From NCBI GenBank assembly GCA_963785125.1, contig CAWATU010000001.1, positions 744,001 to 808,000 of the forward strand: DNA of 64,000 nt, written 5' to 3'. Below the pieces are notes generated by a model. That model saw only the letters and a program-made list of their open reading frames with translations. It did not search any database and had not been told where the DNA came from. A program made the translations under genes and the position numbers. Source of the DNA: QHXN01 sp963785125 (GTDB lineage: Bacteria > Acidobacteriota > Blastocatellia > Pyrinomonadales > Pyrinomonadaceae). Shown here piece after piece: positions 9,735 through 17,678 of this stretch; the stretch's first letter is position 1, and the number at the start of each line of letters is the position of its first letter.

Positions 9735-11953
9735 CCACCGCCCGCGAAAAAGACGATATCGGCCGCGAAGACCTCTTCGAGGCGGAGATACACATCACCG
9801 CCGACACGGGCGAGCACGGCACCAAGCGGCGCGGCCGGCTCATATATGTCCAACTGCTCGCCTTTCTCTTTGGCGCGACGCTGCTCGTCATCCTCATCCG
9901 CGCCGTCGGCGTCGAGCCCATCTTTCAGGCGCTCGGCCAGATACAATACGGCTTCCTCATCCTGCTCGGGCTCGCCGGGCTGCGCCACGCCTTGCGCACG
10001 CTCTCGATGCGCGCGGCGGTCGCGCGCGAGCACCGACGCTTCAGCTTCTGGCAGGCGTACACCACACGCCTCGCGGGCGAGACCATCAGCTTCTTCACCT
10101 TCACCGGCCCCGTCCTCGGCGAGGCGACGAAGGCGGCGCTCCTGCGCAAGAGCGTGCCGCTCCCCGCCGCGGTGCAGGCGCTCGCCGTAGACAACCTGCT
10201 CTACAACCTCTCGGTCGCCGTCTTCATCTCCAGCGGCGCGCTCGTCATGCTCTTCAACTACGACCTGCCCCTCGGCGCGCGACTGCCTCTGATTGGAATC
10301 GCCGCGGGGATGGCTCTCGTCATCACGCTCATCGCGTGGGCGGTCATCTCCGACGTGATGCCGGTGACGGCGGCGGTCGATTTCTTCATTCGTCGCGGCT
10401 GGAAAGCGAAGTGGTTCAAGTCTAAGCGCAACCACTTCCATCAGGTCGAGGAGAACGTCTACGACTTCTACAAGAAACGGCCGCAGACGTTCTTTACCAT
10501 GCTCGCCTGCGACTTCGGCGCGCACGCGACAACGGTCGCCGAGGTGGCGGCCGTCCTCTGGATGCTCGACTTTGAGCCCGGCGTCGGCGTGTCGTACATT
10601 ATCGACTCGTTGACGAAGGTCATTAACCTCGTCTTCAGTTTCGTGCCCGCCACCATCGGTGTCTACGAGGGCGGCACGGGGCTTATCCTGAACACGCTCG
10701 GCTACGCGGTGGCGACGGGGCTGACCATCGGCATCGTGCGCAAGGCGAGCATGATCGTGTGGGCGCTCATCGGGCTGCTGATGCTCGTCCGGCACACGGC
10801 GCCGGCCGCCCTGAGCAAGGCCATCGAGCGCCACCCGCGACTGCGAGAAGTTATGGACAACCTGGTTCTCTCGAACATGACGCACCGCCCGGCGCGCACC
10901 TTCGTCAGCATCCTCGGCGTGGCCGTCGGCGTCCTGCTGGTCGCCTTCACCGTCGGGCTCGCGCACGGCGTCCTGCGCGAGCGCGGGCGGCGCGAGTCCG
11001 AAGTCGGCGCCGAGATCATGATGCGGGCCGCGGGCTCGACCGGCTTCGGCGCACAGCGCTTCGCCATGCCCGTCTCGCGCGCCGATGAAGTGTCGCGCGT
11101 CCCCGGAGTGCGCGTCGCCTGCCCGGCTGCGCAGACCACCGACACGAGCGACTCGGGCTTCGGCGTGCGCGTCATCGACGGCATCGACTTCGACTGCTAC
11201 TCGCGGCTCTCCGACCTCCGCATCGTCGAAGGGAGCCCGCTCGGCCGTGGCGACGAGGTCATCGCGGACTCCTTCTGGAAGGAGCAACGGAAGGCGAAGG
11301 TCGGCGACGCGGTCAAACTTCTCGGCCGCGACTTCAAGATCGTCGGCATCTACGAGCCGCCGGGCGGCGCGCGCACCAAGATACCGCTCTCGACAATGCA
11401 GGAGAACGCGGGCGTCGAGAACGGTGAGTTCTGCACCACCATACTTGTCTCCGTCAACAACACGGCCGAGCAGGAGGCCGTGGCCGAGCGCATACACAAC
11501 GCCTTCCCCGAAGACCAGCTCATCTTCACGCGCGACCTGCCCGAGATATACGCGTCGAGCGTGCCCGCACTCGACGTGTTCATCAACGTCGTCGTCGGCG
11601 TCGCTGCCGTCATCAGTATGCTCGTCATCCTGCTCGCCATGTACACGACCGTGACGGAGCGCACGCGCCAGATTGGCGTGCTGAAGTCTTTGGGGATGTC
11701 GAACGCGGGCGTGGCGTGGGTCATCGAGCAGGAGGCGCTGGCCGTGAGCGTCCTCGGCGTCCTGCTCGGCGTGGTGCTGACACTGGCGGCTCGCTTCGTG
11801 GTGATGCGCACGACGACGCTCACCGTGGACATCGAGCCCAAGTGGCTCGCCGTCTCGCTCGGCATCGGTCTGCTCGGCGGCACGCTCGGCGCGCTCTACC
11901 CCGCGCTCCGCGCCGCGCGGCAAGACCCCGTTGACGCGCTGAGTTACGAGTAG
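9731..11953 (+). CDS. fusion of lysylphosphatidylglycerol-synthase-type (UPF0104) membrane domain with MacB/FtsX-type permease
   Basis: A single 740-residue frame joins two membrane modules. Residues about 38-355 form a UPF0104/AglD-like flippase domain with seven or eight helices and the typical SFVPATIGVYEGG loop near 305-320. From about 382 a MacB-type permease begins: a first helix (FVSILGVAVGVLLVAFTVG), a periplasmic domain at about 410-610, then three helices with RTRQIGVLKSLGMS and a C-terminal ALYPALRAARQDPVDALSYE, the FtsX signature. No ATPase gene for an ABC pair lies in the window. The start is TTG, overlapping the upstream stop. Fusion of lipid flippase and mechanotransmission permease suggests transport of a lipid or lipoprotein; that is inference. 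A lost stop codon joining two genes is less likely because the frame and linker are continuous. Confidence 0.8.
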   Translation: MTTAREKDDIGREDLFEAEIHITADTGEHGTKRRGRLIYVQLLAFLFGATLLVILIRAVGVEPIFQALGQIQYGFLILLGLAGLRHALRTLSMRAAVAREHRRFSFWQAYTTRLAGETISFFTFTGPVLGEATKAALLRKSVPLPAAVQALAVDNLLYNLSVAVFISSGALVMLFNYDLPLGARLPLIGIAAGMALVITLIAWAVISDVMPVTAAVDFFIRRGWKAKWFKSKRNHFHQVEENVYDFYKKRPQTFFTMLACDFGAHATTVAEVAAVLWMLDFEPGVGVSYIIDSLTKVINLVFSFVPATIGVYEGGTGLILNTLGYAVATGLTIGIVRKASMIVWALIGLLMLVRHTAPAALSKAIERHPRLREVMDNLVLSNMTHRPARTFVSILGVAVGVLLVAFTVGLAHGVLRERGRRESEVGAEIMMRAAGSTGFGAQRFAMPVSRADEVSRVPGVRVACPAAQTTDTSDSGFGVRVIDGIDFDCYSRLSDLRIVEGSPLGRGDEVIADSFWKEQRKAKVGDAVKLLGRDFKIVGIYEPPGGARTKIPLSTMQENAGVENGEFCTTILVSVNNTAEQEAVAERIHNAFPEDQLIFTRDLPEIYASSVPALDVFINVVVGVAAVISMLVILLAMYTTVTERTRQIGVLKSLGMSNAGVAWVIEQEALAVSVLGVLLGVVLTLAARFVVMRTTTLTVDIEPKWLAVSLGIGLLGGTLGALYPALRAARQDPVDALSYE

Positions 11954-11957
11954 ACGC

Positions 11958-12470
11958 GTGCCGAATCTTTCCTATATTTCTCCGAAGGCCGAAGTGAGGG
12001 AGAGCCCGATTCACGGGCGCGGGCTCTTCGCGCGCGAGCCGCTCGCGGCGGGCGAGGTCGTCTGCGTCAAGGGCGGCTACATCTTCGACCGCACGACGCT
12101 GAAGTCGATGCCCGTTTGGTACAGGTCGGCCGAGATTCAGGTCGCGGAAGACCTCTTCATCGGCCCTCTGGCGGAGGAGGAGCGCGAGGGCTCGATGGTC
12201 TTCAGCAACCACTCGTGCGAGCCCAACATCGGCGTCCGCGGGCAGATCGTCTTCGTGGCCCTCCGCCCCATCAGTGCAGGCGAAGAGCTGACGCACGACT
12301 GGGCGACGACCGACGACGACGACTACGAGCTTGACTGCCGCTGCGGCGCCCCGACCTGTCGCAATGTCATCACGGGTCAGGACTGGCGCAGGCTCGACTT
12401 GCAGGAGAAGTACGACGGCTACTTCTCGACCTACCTCGCCGACAAAATCACGCGCGCCTCGGGGCGCTGA
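11958..12470 (+). CDS. SET domain protein-lysine methyltransferase
   Basis: This 170-residue protein is a complete small SET domain. It has the N-terminal SPIHGRGLFA motif (about 16-25), the core FSNHSCEPN motif at 82-90, the GEELTHDW strand at 118-125 and a post-SET zinc cluster CRCGAPTC (C127, C129, C134). The fold transfers methyl from S-adenosylmethionine to lysine; bacterial targets are mostly unknown. GTG start, four bases after the stop of the upstream permease fusion, so it is the last gene of that run. Bacterial SET proteins are patchily distributed, so horizontal acquisition is possible, but base composition does not stand out. Confidence 0.9.
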   Translation: MPNLSYISPKAEVRESPIHGRGLFAREPLAAGEVVCVKGGYIFDRTTLKSMPVWYRSAEIQVAEDLFIGPLAEEEREGSMVFSNHSCEPNIGVRGQIVFVALRPISAGEELTHDWATTDDDDYELDCRCGAPTCRNVITGQDWRRLDLQEKYDGYFSTYLADKITRASGR

Positions 12471-12483
12471 CGGTGCTCGTAAC

Positions 12484-12532
12484 AGAAGGAGGGTTGATGA
12501 AGGACAGCGTGTCCTTCATCAACCCTCCTTCT
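12484..12532. terminator. perfect 23-bp hairpin between convergent genes
   Basis: Bases 12484-12506 pair without mismatch to 12510-12532 around a three-base loop (GCG). It lies between the plus-strand SET gene (stop at 12470) and the minus-strand aminopeptidase (stop at 12576), so it can end transcription from both sides. There is no long T-tract. Confidence 0.75.
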
Positions 12533-12575
12533 GCGTTGACCGGCGCCCTCCCTTACGGTCGGGCTTGCGCCTGTG

Positions 12576-14228
12576 TTACTCGCCCGCGTTCATTCGCCAC
12601 GACGGGAGGAGGCCGACGCGCACCTCCTTCTGCGCGCGCGTGATGAAGGCTTCGATGTCGTTGATGGTGCGCGGAAGCGCGGCCGAGAGGTTGTGATAGC
12701 CGTCCGCGGTGACGACCACGTCGTCCTCAATCCTCACGCCTATCCCGCGGTACTTCTCGAACGCGGGGCGCACGGCCGCGATGAATTTCTCGGTCTCGGG
12801 CGTCTTCGGGAGGTTGTCGAGCGCGTCCGGCCGAACGTAGATGCCCGGCTCGACCGTGAAGACCATCCCCGTGTCCAGACGGTCGTCGCCGCGCGCGCTC
12901 ACGTCGTGCACGTTCATCCCGAGCCAGTGCGAGGTGCCGTGCATGAACCAGACGCGGTTCTGCGCGAGGCTGTTCCGCTCGGTGATGAGGCCGAGGCGGA
13001 GCAGGCCGTCCTTGATGACCTCGGCCGCGGCGTTGTGTACGTCGGAGAGACGCGCGCCGGGCTTGATGGCGCGGAAGGCCGCGTCCTGCGCCGCGAGCAC
13101 GATGTTGTAGACCTCGGCCTGCGCCGGTGTGAACTTGCCCGAGGCCGGGAACGTCCGCGTCACGTCGGCGCTGTAGTGGTCGTACTCGGCCGCGGCGTCT
13201 ATCAGCAGCAGGTCGCCGGGCTTCACGCGACCCTGCGACTCCTGATAGTGGAGCGTTGTCGCGTTCGGCCCGCAGCCGACGATTGAGGGATAGCCCCAGT
13301 TGTCTGCGTTGCGACGCTTGTAGGTGTAGTCCAACTCGGCCTCGACCTCGTACTCCCACTTCGCGCGCGAGGCGACGGCCTGCGCGCGCTGGTGCCCTTC
13401 GATGCTGATGTCCACGGCGTGCTGCATCAGGCGCAGCTCGTACGGCGACTTGCGCTGCCGCATGGCAGCGAAGACCTCCCACGCCGAGCGCACGCTCAGC
13501 CCGCCCGAGTTGCCCACCCACGCGGACGAGTACTGAAACTCCCTCTGGAACTCCTGATTCTTCTCGCCCAGCAGTAAGAGGTAGAGCGTGGCCTCGTTCT
13601 TCGACATCGCCGCGAGGAAATCTTCCGAAGGCGCGGGCTGCGCGTTCGGCGGCGCGAGCAGGACGGCCTGCGGCGCGGGCCTGTATGAGAGGCGCGCGCG
13701 GACGGCCTTCATGAAGGGCTCGAACTCCCTCGCGTCCCAGATTTCGCCGAGCCCCGAGTCGGCGCGCGCCTCCTCTGGCGAGTACATGTGCCCCGTCCAG
13801 GTCTCGGCCGCCGCATTGCGACGCCGCAGGAAGAGTATCTCGCGCGCCGGCCCCTCGGCGCCCCGCAACATGACGAGGGTCGCGCCCTCCTGCTTGAGTG
13901 CTGTCAGGTAGTAGAGGTTGTTCTCCTGCCGGAACTCGTAGTCCACGTCGTTGGTGTAGACGCGCGGCTCGCCGCTGAAGAGCACGAGCAGAGAGTTCGG
14001 CCCGAGCTTCGCCATCACGCGCTCGCGCCTTGAGCGCAGCTCCGCGTGCCGCTCCTCGTCGGTGAACTCGGGCGCCGGCGGCGCCTCCCGAATCACCGGC
14101 GGCTCGGCGACGCGGGCGCGGGCCGAAGTGGGACTGAATGGGAGTGTTGACGAAAGGGCGCAGATGGAAAACAGCGCCGCGACGAAAGCTCTCTTTTTCA
14201 AAACGGGCAACTCCTTCAAAGCTCTCAT
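12576..14228 (-). CDS. pepP: Xaa-Pro aminopeptidase (M24B family), exported
   Basis: The mature protein has an N-terminal aminopeptidase-P domain (GEPRVYTNDVDYEFRQENNL region) and a C-terminal creatinase-fold catalytic domain. Metal ligands are D344 (LLIDAAAE), D355 (SADVTRTF), a His in HGTSHWLGM, a Glu in VFTVEPGIY and a Glu in GVRIEDD. It removes an N-terminal residue before proline. An ORF extension reaches 14306, but I chose the ATG at 14228 because it gives a proper signal peptide (MRALKELPVLKKRAFVAAL...) and sits seven bases after the stop of the gamma-glutamyltranspeptidase gene. With an export signal it should work in the periplasm alongside that enzyme, on peptides taken from outside. 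It is the last gene of a minus-strand amino acid salvage run. Confidence 0.9.
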   Translation of the reverse strand: MRALKELPVLKKRAFVAALFSICALSSTLPFSPTSARARVAEPPVIREAPPAPEFTDEERHAELRSRRERVMAKLGPNSLLVLFSGEPRVYTNDVDYEFRQENNLYYLTALKQEGATLVMLRGAEGPAREILFLRRRNAAAETWTGHMYSPEEARADSGLGEIWDAREFEPFMKAVRARLSYRPAPQAVLLAPPNAQPAPSEDFLAAMSKNEATLYLLLLGEKNQEFQREFQYSSAWVGNSGGLSVRSAWEVFAAMRQRKSPYELRLMQHAVDISIEGHQRAQAVASRAKWEYEVEAELDYTYKRRNADNWGYPSIVGCGPNATTLHYQESQGRVKPGDLLLIDAAAEYDHYSADVTRTFPASGKFTPAQAEVYNIVLAAQDAAFRAIKPGARLSDVHNAAAEVIKDGLLRLGLITERNSLAQNRVWFMHGTSHWLGMNVHDVSARGDDRLDTGMVFTVEPGIYVRPDALDNLPKTPETEKFIAAVRPAFEKYRGIGVRIEDDVVVTADGYHNLSAALPRTINDIEAFITRAQKEVRVGLLPSWRMNAGE

Positions 14229-14235
14229 AAAACTC

Positions 14236-15987
14236 TTAGTAGCCGACGGGCTCGCCGTAATTGCGCGGGTCGCTGGCGCCGAGTCGGACGCCGGTCTTCT
14301 CTTCAATCATGATGCCCTGCGCGTCGCCCATGTAGCGCGGCTTCGCCACGAGGCGGTGGCCGCGTGATTCGAGCGCGCGGAAGGTGTCGGCGCTCATCCC
14401 GAAAGGCTCGTACGTTATCTCGTCCGGAAGCCACTGGTGATGTATACGCGGCGCGTCCACGGCCTGCTGGATGTTCATGTCGAAATCGACGACGTTGACG
14501 ATGACTTGCAGGACGGTGTTGATGATGGTGGGGCCGCCCGGGCTCCCGGTGGCGAACCAGAGCGAGCCGTCCTGCCGGAGCACAAAGGTCGGCGTCATGG
14601 CCGAGAGCGGGCGCTTGCGCGGCGCGACGGCGTTGCGCTCGCCCTGGATGAGGCCGAACATATTCGGCGTCCCCGGCTTCGCCGCGAAGTCGTCCATCTC
14701 GTCGTTCATGAGGATGCCGGTGCCCTTAACGACCACCTTCGAGCCGTAGCTGTCGTTCAGCGTGTAGGTGTTCGACACGCAGTTCCCTTCGGCGTCAACG
14801 ACGGTGAAGTGCGTCGTCTCCTCCGACTCGTAACCCGCGGGCTTGCCGGCCTTGACCTCGGCGCTCGTCGAAGCGCGCTCCATCTTGATGCCTTTGCGCA
14901 GACTCTCGGCGTAAGACTTGTCGATGAGCCCGGCGACGGGGACGCTGACGAAGTCCGTGTCGCCCATGTACTCGGCGCGGTCGGCGAAGGCGCGGCGCAT
15001 GGCCTCGGTCTGGACGTGGTAGCGCTCGGAACTGTTGGCGCCCATGTGGCGCAGGTCGAAGCCTTCGAGGATGTTGAGCATCTCGATAAGCACCGCCCCG
15101 CCCGACGACGGCGGCGGCATCGAGATGACCTCGAAGCCGCGGTAGGTCGTGCGCAGCGGCACACGCTCCTTCGCGACGTAGTTCTTCATGTCTTCGAGCG
15201 TGATGAGGCCGTCGTGCGCGCGCATGTCATCGGCGATGAGCCGCGCCGTGCGCCCTTCGTAGAACTCGCGCGGCCCGAAGCGCTGTATGCGCGCGAAGGT
15301 CGCGGCCAGCTCCGGCTGCCGCCAGACCTCGCCCTCGTTCCAGAAGCGTCCGTTGTTGTTATAAATCTTCTTCGACTCCGCGTAGGGCGCGAAGTCCTTC
15401 TCGATGGCCCTGAGCGCGCGCGCGAGGCCGTAGGGCAGCGCGAAGCCTTCGGCCGCGAGGCGCCGCGCGGGCTCGACGAGCTGCGCCCATGTGAGCTTGC
15501 CGGAGCCGTACTTCTTGAGCGCCAGCTCCATCCCCGCGACCGTGCCGGGCACGCCCGATGCGCGGTAGCCGACCAGCGAGCCGCCCTCGCCCTTCTTCAA
15601 CTCGCCGCGCTCGTCCAGATAGACGTTGCGGTGCGCGGCCGCCGGCGCCATCTCGCGGTAGTCGATGGCGGTCGTGCGTCCGTCGCGCAGGCGAATCATC
15701 ATGAAGCCGCCACCGCCGATGTTCCCCGCCGCCGGGTAGGTCACGGTCAGCGCGAACGCGACCGCGATGGCCGCGTCCACGGCGTTGCCGCCGCGCTTGA
15801 GCACGTCCACCCCCGCCTGCGACGCGAGCCGGTCGGTCGATGCGACCATGCCTCGGCGCGCGCGCACGGGCTGGCGCGAGGCCGCGCGGGCGACGCCGAC
15901 GTTTCCAACTTGCAGAACCGGCGCCGCGGGCGAGACGAAGAAGAGCAGGACGAGCAGCAGTCGGACGAGAATGTTTCTGGCGGTCAT
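14236..15987 (-). CDS. ggt: gamma-glutamyltranspeptidase, exported proenzyme
   Basis: 583 residues, the normal length of the family, with a signal peptide (residues 1 to about 35). The N-terminal large-subunit start RRGMVASTDRLASQAG and the GNIGGGGFMMIRL block are typical. The autoprocessing site is SEETTHFTVVDAEGN, where T391 would become the N-terminal nucleophile of the small subunit. The glycine-rich oxyanion segment GSPGGPTIINTVLQV is also intact. The enzyme hydrolyses glutathione and other gamma-glutamyl compounds in the periplasm. It lies 32 bp downstream of the GNAT gene and seven bases upstream of the aminopeptidase gene, consistent with peptide and amino acid salvage. Confidence 0.95.
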   Translation of the reverse strand: MTARNILVRLLLVLLFFVSPAAPVLQVGNVGVARAASRQPVRARRGMVASTDRLASQAGVDVLKRGGNAVDAAIAVAFALTVTYPAAGNIGGGGFMMIRLRDGRTTAIDYREMAPAAAHRNVYLDERGELKKGEGGSLVGYRASGVPGTVAGMELALKKYGSGKLTWAQLVEPARRLAAEGFALPYGLARALRAIEKDFAPYAESKKIYNNNGRFWNEGEVWRQPELAATFARIQRFGPREFYEGRTARLIADDMRAHDGLITLEDMKNYVAKERVPLRTTYRGFEVISMPPPSSGGAVLIEMLNILEGFDLRHMGANSSERYHVQTEAMRRAFADRAEYMGDTDFVSVPVAGLIDKSYAESLRKGIKMERASTSAEVKAGKPAGYESEETTHFTVVDAEGNCVSNTYTLNDSYGSKVVVKGTGILMNDEMDDFAAKPGTPNMFGLIQGERNAVAPRKRPLSAMTPTFVLRQDGSLWFATGSPGGPTIINTVLQVIVNVVDFDMNIQQAVDAPRIHHQWLPDEITYEPFGMSADTFRALESRGHRLVAKPRYMGDAQGIMIEEKTGVRLGASDPRNYGEPVGY

Positions 15988-16019
15988 GGTCGGAATCTCG
16001 CAAACGTAATGGCTGTCAG

Positions 16020-16484
16020 TTACTGTAACTCAAGCTCCATATACAGCGTCCCCTCGATAGGGTTGAACCGATAGGGGTCAATCTCTTCAAACCCGAGCGA
16101 GCGATAGAGCGCGATGGCCGAGCGCATCATGGGGAGCGTGTCGAGTCGCATACGCTCGTACCCAAGTGCGCGCGCCTCGCCGACGATATGTTCCGCAAGC
16201 GTGCGGCCGAGCCCCGTGCCGCGGAAGGCGGGGCGCACGTACAGTCGCTTCATCTCGCAGGCCGCGTCGTCAACCTTGCGCAGGGCCACGCAGCCCGCGG
16301 CCTCTTCCCCTTCGTGAGCCAGAATCAAGCGACCCGTGGGCGGCGCGTAGTCGCCGGGAAGCTTTGCCAACTCCTGCGCGAAGTTCTGAAAGCAGAGGTC
16401 AACGCCGGTCGAGGCTTCGTACTCCTTGAAGAGCGTGCGCGCCTCCTCAACCTGTTTGTCCGTCTCCGCGCGGGTCAGTCTCAC
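16020..16484 (-). CDS. GNAT family N-acyltransferase
   Basis: 154 residues with a full GNAT fold. Motif A, the acyl-CoA pyrophosphate loop, is RGTGLG at 88-93 after the strand CEMKRLYVRPAF; motif B is about 128-140 (AIALYRSLGFEEIDPYRFN). It lies nine bases after an M20 hydrolase gene, which itself follows an N-acylamino acid racemase-like gene. In Geobacillus kaustophilus an equivalent trio (GNAT succinyltransferase, racemase, M20 desuccinylase) converts D- to L-amino acids, so this protein may N-succinylate amino acids. That assignment rests on gene order, not on residues seen here. Confidence 0.85.
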   Translation of the reverse strand: MRLTRAETDKQVEEARTLFKEYEASTGVDLCFQNFAQELAKLPGDYAPPTGRLILAHEGEEAAGCVALRKVDDAACEMKRLYVRPAFRGTGLGRTLAEHIVGEARALGYERMRLDTLPMMRSAIALYRSLGFEEIDPYRFNPIEGTLYMELELQ

Positions 16485-16493
16485 GTCCGCACC

Positions 16494-17669
16494 TCAGAGG
16501 CTCGCGACGAGCGCGGCGAGGAAAGCACCGCGGCGCACGACAGCATCCGCATGTATGTGCTCGTGCTCGGCGTGCGCGCCGTCGCCGTCTATGCCGAGTC
16601 CGTCGAGCACGGTCGCGCCGCAGGCCGCGGCGAAGTTCCCGTCGGACGCCCCGCCGACGCTCGCCTCGCCCAGTTCAATGTCCAGCGAAGCGGCCACGCT
16701 CCGCGCCTTCTCGAAGAGCGCGGCCACGGCCGCGGTGCGCTCCATCGGCGGGCGGTTGATGCCGCCCGAGACCTTCAGACGCGCGCGCCCGTCGAACGAC
16801 TCAAGACCGCGCACGGACTCCTCGACGCGAAGCGCTTCCGAGATCGTGCTGAAGCGCACGTCGATTTCGGCGCGCGCCTCGGCGGGGACGACGTTGGCGT
16901 GCGTGCCGCCTGAGACGGTGCCGATGTTGAGGGTCGTGCCCAGCTCCGGCTTCGCCAGCGCCGACACGCGCTCGATCTGCCGCGCGATTTCGAGGATGGC
17001 GTTGACGCCCTTCTCCGGTTCGAGCCCGGCGTGCGCGGCGCGTCCTTCGACTTCGAGCGTGAAGAGCCCCGTCCCTTTGCGCGCCGTCTTCGCGCGTCCG
17101 CCCGGCGCGGGCGGCTCAAGCACCAGCACGTACTCCGCGCGGCTCGCCTCGCGCTCGACCAGCTCGCGACCGCTGAAGCTCCCGGACTCTTCGTCACACG
17201 TCAGGAGCAGCACGACGGGACGCCGCGGCCGCAAGCCCAGCTCGCCGCACGCGCGCACGGCTTCGAGCGCGACGGCGCAGGCGGCCTTCATGTCGTAGAC
17301 GCCGGGGGCGTAGATGCGCCCCTCCGTCTCGCGCCACGGCCGCGCGGCGAGCGTCCCGCGCGGGTGGACGGTGTCCGTGTGGCCGAGCAACAGCAGCGGC
17401 CTCTCGCCGTCAGAAAGATTGTCGAAGGCGCGGAGGACGAGGTGCTCGCCGTAACCTTCGGGTGCGCTGACGCGCTCGATATGGCCGACGCCTTCGAGCG
17501 ACTGCGCCACATCGACAAGAAGGTTAACCGCGGCCGTACTCCCAACGCCGTCGCCTGATGGAGACTCTATCTCGCAGAGCGCGCGCGCGAGCGAGAGAAC
17601 CTCGCCGCGCCTCCCCTCAAAGTGACGGCGCAGACGCGCGATGTCGGAGCTGTTCGGCTCGAATGTCAT
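16494..17669 (-). CDS. M20 family metallopeptidase / N-acyl-amino acid hydrolase
   Basis: 391 residues of the carboxypeptidase G2-like M20 type. Zinc ligands and catalytic residues can be seen: H97-x-D99 in LLLGHTDTVH, D126 in GVYDMKAA, E160-E161 in CDEESGS, and a C-terminal His within the HAEHEHIHADAVV segment. The dimerisation domain lies at about 190-300. No signal peptide, so cytoplasmic. The gene sits between a racemase-like gene (nine bases upstream) and a GNAT gene (nine bases downstream). In that context removal of an N-succinyl or N-acetyl group from an amino acid fits better than folate-glutamate cleavage, but the sequence alone does not decide it. Confidence 0.85.
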   Translation of the reverse strand: MTFEPNSSDIARLRRHFEGRRGEVLSLARALCEIESPSGDGVGSTAAVNLLVDVAQSLEGVGHIERVSAPEGYGEHLVLRAFDNLSDGERPLLLLGHTDTVHPRGTLAARPWRETEGRIYAPGVYDMKAACAVALEAVRACGELGLRPRRPVVLLLTCDEESGSFSGRELVEREASRAEYVLVLEPPAPGGRAKTARKGTGLFTLEVEGRAAHAGLEPEKGVNAILEIARQIERVSALAKPELGTTLNIGTVSGGTHANVVPAEARAEIDVRFSTISEALRVEESVRGLESFDGRARLKVSGGINRPPMERTAAVAALFEKARSVAASLDIELGEASVGGASDGNFAAACGATVLDGLGIDGDGAHAEHEHIHADAVVRRGAFLAALVASL

Positions 17670-17678
17670 TCGGGTTAC

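Noticed and set aside
9542..11923. A 793-codon open frame on the minus strand opposite the flippase-FtsX fusion
   Set aside because: Composition is Arg/Ala/Asp/His-rich with no domain; it is an antisense shadow caused by GC-rich codon use of the real plus-strand genes.
14437..16074. A 545-codon plus-strand frame opposite the gamma-glutamyltranspeptidase gene
   Set aside because: Antisense shadow; the minus strand has a complete family member with catalytic threonine and signal peptide.
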